Assembly (NCBI GenBank): GCA_050952935.1
Contig: JBMNLS010000002.1
Span: 901,889 to 965,888 of the forward strand
Origin: UBA6115 sp050952935
GTDB taxonomy: Bacteria > Bacillota > Clostridia > Christensenellales > Aristaeellaceae
Direction of reading: 5' to 3'
Length of the DNA stretch: 64,000 nt
Below the pieces are notes generated by a model. It was not told the DNA's origin, made no database searches, and was given only the letters and a program-made list of their open reading frames with translations. How positions within the stretch are numbered: the stretch's first letter is position 1; every line of letters starts with the position of its first letter. Below, one piece after another: positions 61,159 through 64,000 of the stretch. Both the position numbers and the translations under genes were made by a program.

Positions 61159-62346
61159 ATGTATGCCTTTATAAATGCCACCGTTGTAACCGTTGATAAC
61201 GGTATTATCAAAAATGGTCGTGTGCTTGTTAAAGACGGGCGGATCGCAGCCATAGGAAATGCGACGCTTGACATTCCCAAAGAGGCGGTACAACACGATC
61301 TCACGGGAAAATGGCTGACACCAGGACTGATTGACTGCCATGCGCATATTTCAAACTTTCCGGAACCTAGAGAGCTTAACGCTGGACAATCCGATGGCAA
61401 TGAGTGCTCTACACCGGTAACGCCGCATATCCGTGCGCTTGATGCGTTGAATCCAAATGATCCTGCCGTGGCTAAGGTGCGTGCAGCTGGCTTTACAACT
61501 TGCTGTACGCTGCCCGGTTCCGGCAACATTATCGGTGGTACAGGCATTGCCTATAAGCTACGTGGCAAAACTGCCACCGAAATGATCCTTCCCGGCACAG
61601 AACAGATGAAGATGGCACTCGGTGAAAATCCAAAATCAGCGTTTGGACGACGAAACGAAATGCCGATGACACGCATGGGAAATGCCGCGGTTTTACGCAA
61701 AACGCTTTTTGATGCGAAGAATTATGCAGAACGGAAAGAAGCAGCGGCAAAAGATAAAGAAAAAGTTTTTGAAACCAATTTTCTGCTTGAAGCGCTACAA
61801 AAGGTGATTCGAGGCGAGCAGAAAGTGCGCATTCATTCGCATCGATCTGATGATATTCTCACAGCTTGTCGGATTGCCGAGGAGTTCAATCTTGATTTTA
61901 GCATCGAGCATTGTACCGAAGGCTACAAAGTTGTTGAGGCGCTGGCGGCTATCAAGCCATTCTGTGTCGTAGGCCCAGTGCTGTTAGGACCCTACAAGCA
62001 AGAGATTTGGGGGTTGCGCCTGGAGAATGCCGCTGAACTTGCCGCCGCCGGTCTGGATATTTGCCTGACGGCGGACACGGCGTCGCTCACATATTATCTC
62101 CCGATGCAGGTGGGGCTACTGATGAGCTACGGTCTCGCTGAAGACGTCGCTTTCAAAGCGGTTACATTAAATCCAGCCAGACTTCTCGGTTTGGGTGAGC
62201 GTCTTGGCAGCCTGACCGTGGGCAAAGATGCCGACATGGCGGTCTTTGATGGGCACCCGTTTAGCAATTTCAGCCACTGCCTTCTGACAGTCATCGATGG
62301 GGTGTTTTACGAAAACGACGGATCCAGTTTGCTGCGAGTGCAATAA
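61159..62346 (+). CDS. Amidohydrolase-superfamily enzyme (imidazolonepropionase/prolidase-like)
   Basis: 395 residues. Metal motif DCHAH (H61, H63), later candidate ligands in HSHRSDD, SIEHCTEGYK and the LTADTASL aspartate; C-terminal NPARLLGLGERLGSLTVGKDADMAVFDG. Such enzymes hydrolyse cyclic amides or dipeptides. In this cluster a dipeptidase, N-acyl-amino-acid or isopeptide hydrolase role is plausible but not shown. Confidence 0.8.
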   Translation: MYAFINATVVTVDNGIIKNGRVLVKDGRIAAIGNATLDIPKEAVQHDLTGKWLTPGLIDCHAHISNFPEPRELNAGQSDGNECSTPVTPHIRALDALNPNDPAVAKVRAAGFTTCCTLPGSGNIIGGTGIAYKLRGKTATEMILPGTEQMKMALGENPKSAFGRRNEMPMTRMGNAAVLRKTLFDAKNYAERKEAAAKDKEKVFETNFLLEALQKVIRGEQKVRIHSHRSDDILTACRIAEEFNLDFSIEHCTEGYKVVEALAAIKPFCVVGPVLLGPYKQEIWGLRLENAAELAAAGLDICLTADTASLTYYLPMQVGLLMSYGLAEDVAFKAVTLNPARLLGLGERLGSLTVGKDADMAVFDGHPFSNFSHCLLTVIDGVFYENDGSSLLRVQ

Positions 62347-62402
62347 TAACACATGGACGAAATTTCACTGAGTAGACATTAATTTACAGGAGGGTTGAAT
62401 AA

Positions 62403-63266
62403 ATGAGAATTGCATGGATAGGCACAGGCGTCATGGGTAAATCAATGGCTGCCAACTTAAAGAAAAACGGACATGAGCTTATTTTGTATAATAGGACGCC
62501 GGAAAAAGCAACGGCAGCCGCACAAGAAATGGACGCAAAAGCCGTCTCCACGATCAAAGAAGCCGTCAGCAATGCCGAAGCTATCTTCACGATCGTTGGT
62601 TATCCGACCGACGTTGAATCCGTTATTCGTGGCAAAGACGGCGTTTTTGCACATGCGCCTAAAGGCTGCTTGATCGTAGATATGACGACATCGCTTCCGT
62701 CGCTTGCTGTATCGCTGCACAAAGAAGCCAAAGAGAAAGGCTTCAGACTCCTTGATGCCCCTGTTTCCGGAGGCGATGCCGGAGCGAAAAACGCAACCCT
62801 ATCAATTATGGTAGGCGGGGACAAAAAGGATTTTGACAGCGCACTTCCTCTGTTCGAATGCATGGGAAAAAACATCGTCTATATGGGAGAAGCCGGTTGT
62901 GGACAACATACGAAAGCAGCCAACCAGATTGCGGTGGCAGGAGCTACGGCCGCAATGACCGAAGCGATTCACTATAGCCGCAAAGTTGGTCTTGATCCCG
63001 AACAGATGCTAAAAGCAATCGGTGCCGGAGCCGCCGGCAGCTGGCAGCTGACAAATATGGCGCCACGTGTGCTGAAAGAAGACTTTGCGCCCGGTTTCTT
63101 TGTCAAGCACTTCATCAAAGACATGAAAATTATTGTTCAAGAAATGGCAGAACGTGACGTCAAACTAAACATGTTAAACGCAGTACTTGATCTTTATGAG
63201 CAGTTTGCTGAAGCTGGACATGCCGATGACGGTACACAAGCCCTGATTCTCCATTACACAAAATAG
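62403..63266 (+). CDS. NAD(P)-dependent beta-hydroxyacid dehydrogenase family enzyme
   Basis: 287-residue 3-hydroxyisobutyrate dehydrogenase-family protein: cofactor loop GTGVMGKSMAANLKKNGHELILYNRT, substrate site DAPVSGGDAGAKNATLSIMVGG, and the catalytic-lysine region GQHTKAANQI. It reduces or oxidises a 3-hydroxy acid; substrate unknown. Last metabolic gene before a strong terminator. Confidence 0.87.
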   Translation: MRIAWIGTGVMGKSMAANLKKNGHELILYNRTPEKATAAAQEMDAKAVSTIKEAVSNAEAIFTIVGYPTDVESVIRGKDGVFAHAPKGCLIVDMTTSLPSLAVSLHKEAKEKGFRLLDAPVSGGDAGAKNATLSIMVGGDKKDFDSALPLFECMGKNIVYMGEAGCGQHTKAANQIAVAGATAAMTEAIHYSRKVGLDPEQMLKAIGAGAAGSWQLTNMAPRVLKEDFAPGFFVKHFIKDMKIIVQEMAERDVKLNMLNAVLDLYEQFAEAGHADDGTQALILHYTK

Positions 63267-63281
63267 ATAGCTAAAACAAAA

Positions 63282-63317
63282 TGTGCCAGCCCATGTGGGC
63301 TGGCACACCCCTTTTTA
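63282..63317 (+). terminator. Intrinsic terminator of the peptide cluster
   Basis: TGTGCCAGCCCA (63282-63293) and TGGGCTGGCACA (63296-63307) form an 11-12 bp stem, followed by CCCCTTTTT. Confidence 0.85.
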
Positions 63318-63333
63318 TCTATGTTTTATGATG

Positions 63334-63363
63334 TTGGAATATGTGAAAAACATGTGATAAAAT
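63334..63363 (+). promoter_or_regulatory. Promoter for the XRE-cupin regulator
   Basis: TTGGAA (63334-63339), 18-bp spacer, TAAAAT (63358-63363) with an extended TGA. Overlaps ATGT/ACAT inverted sequence that could be an operator. Confidence 0.4.
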
Positions 63364-63393
63364 GTTAGAGCAAGCGAATGCGAGGCAAGTAAA

Positions 63394-63948
63394 GTGGATG
63401 AATTTGGAATTGGTCAACAATTACGACAACATCGTCTTGACAAAGGATTAAGCCAGAAACAAGTGTCGAAAGCGGCAGATATCAGCATTTCGCTGCTCAG
63501 CCAAATTGAGCGTGGAAATGTGAATCCGTCGATTAATACATTGATTATGATTTGTAAGGTAATTGACATTCCGCTTTACAGCCTTTTCCTAAAAGAACAA
63601 AAAACACAAAACCCTGTCGTGAAAAGACATGAACGGCGCCTACTCGGACAGATGAGTGGCGACGATACGACATATGAACTACTTACACCTGATACAACCG
63701 GAAACATCGAGTTTTGTATCATGCGCATTCCTCCTCAAAGTGAAACAGTCAAACATGCGCAAAGCCACAACACCGAAGAAGTCGCTTATGTTTTGGAAGG
63801 CAAAGTTGCGATTGAGCTAAACAACGAAATCTATGTGTTAGATACCGGAGACAGTGTGCGTATTGAAGCGCTTCAAATTCACAAATGGATAAATCCATAC
63901 GATGTTCCTGCCGTGATTATTTTTGCGATCAGCCCACCGAGTTTTTAA
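63394..63948 (+). CDS. XRE-family regulator with C-terminal cupin domain
   Basis: 184 residues: N-terminal helix-turn-helix (IGQQLRQHRLDKGLSQKQVSKAADISISLLSQIERG) and a C-terminal cupin (HAQSHNTEEVAYVLEGKVAIEL ... GDSVRIEALQIHKWINPYD). MerR-like in role only by analogy; XRE-cupin regulators typically bind amino acids or polyamines and control adjacent transport genes. GTG start with GAGG about eight bases upstream. It lies downstream of the peptide cluster and likely controls it, but no matching operator was identified. Confidence 0.85.
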   Translation: MDEFGIGQQLRQHRLDKGLSQKQVSKAADISISLLSQIERGNVNPSINTLIMICKVIDIPLYSLFLKEQKTQNPVVKRHERRLLGQMSGDDTTYELLTPDTTGNIEFCIMRIPPQSETVKHAQSHNTEEVAYVLEGKVAIELNNEIYVLDTGDSVRIEALQIHKWINPYDVPAVIIFAISPPSF

Positions 63949-64000
63949 TGGCAGTCGCGCAGAATGTGAACACAGCAAGATATATACACCTTTCTTGAGG

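Overview
The window looks like a low-to-mid GC Gram-positive (Clostridia-type Firmicutes) chromosome. The evidence is the nusA-ylxR-ylxQ-infB-rbfA-nrnA-truB operon, the phoH-pgpH-ybeY-cdd-era operon, an asp23-fakA-recG order, strong AGGAGG ribosome binding sites, secG, an ABC-F factor and a YkuD L,D-transpeptidase. Exported solute-binding proteins carry signal peptides without a lipobox cysteine. I would not name a genus from this.

Layout of the GC-richer part (1-49,850). 1-6,514: translation and RNA operon, with nusA cut by the window edge. 6,582-12,792: GntR regulator, formate-THF ligase, an Lrp/aminotransferase pair, a CapA-like protein and a degenerate dehydrogenase-fold protein. 12,801-18,930 (minus): phoH, pgpH, a ybeY-cdd gene fusion, era and apbE. 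19,129-19,392: rpsT. 19,600-26,806 (minus): one run led by a PD-(D/E)XK nuclease/SNF2 helicase fusion, followed by ruvC-ruvA-ruvB-queA-psuK-psuG. 26,931-44,278: L,D-transpeptidase, asp23-fakA-recG, azlCD, an HD protein, a stand-alone flavokinase, murI, an AI-2E-family permease, an OGG-type glycosylase, murC, lepA, a zinc-ribbon membrane protein, an AEC transporter and secG. 44,341-49,111: ABC-F protein, then the metNIQ methionine importer.

The most striking regulatory element lies just upstream of metNIQ. A consensus promoter (46,360-46,388) is followed by a 25-codon leader ORF (46,419-46,496) that is extremely rich in Met codons. Then come a perfect intrinsic terminator (46,520-46,551) and a near-copy of the terminator's 5' arm inside the leader, which could act as an antiterminator arm. 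This has the architecture of ribosome-mediated (trp/his-type) attenuation, but for methionine. It is found where Firmicutes usually have an S-box or T-box.

A tRNA cluster follows (49,316-49,853: Pro, Glu, CAU [Ile2 or Met], Asp, Thr, and a Tyr gene truncated in its T loop). Next is a truncated tyrosine-recombinase fragment (49,925-50,467). It ends on a 13-bp copy of the tRNA-Tyr variable-arm sequence. From there to the end of the window, GC content and codon choice drop clearly. This region (50,760-63,948) is a single co-directional peptide-utilisation cluster: oppBCDF plus an extracellular binding protein, an M28-like aminopeptidase, a cupin, M42 and M20 peptidases, an amidohydrolase, a beta-hydroxyacid dehydrogenase-like enzyme and an XRE-cupin regulator. 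It may be a horizontally acquired island at tRNA-Tyr. A contig chimera joined in the tRNA cluster is the alternative to exclude.
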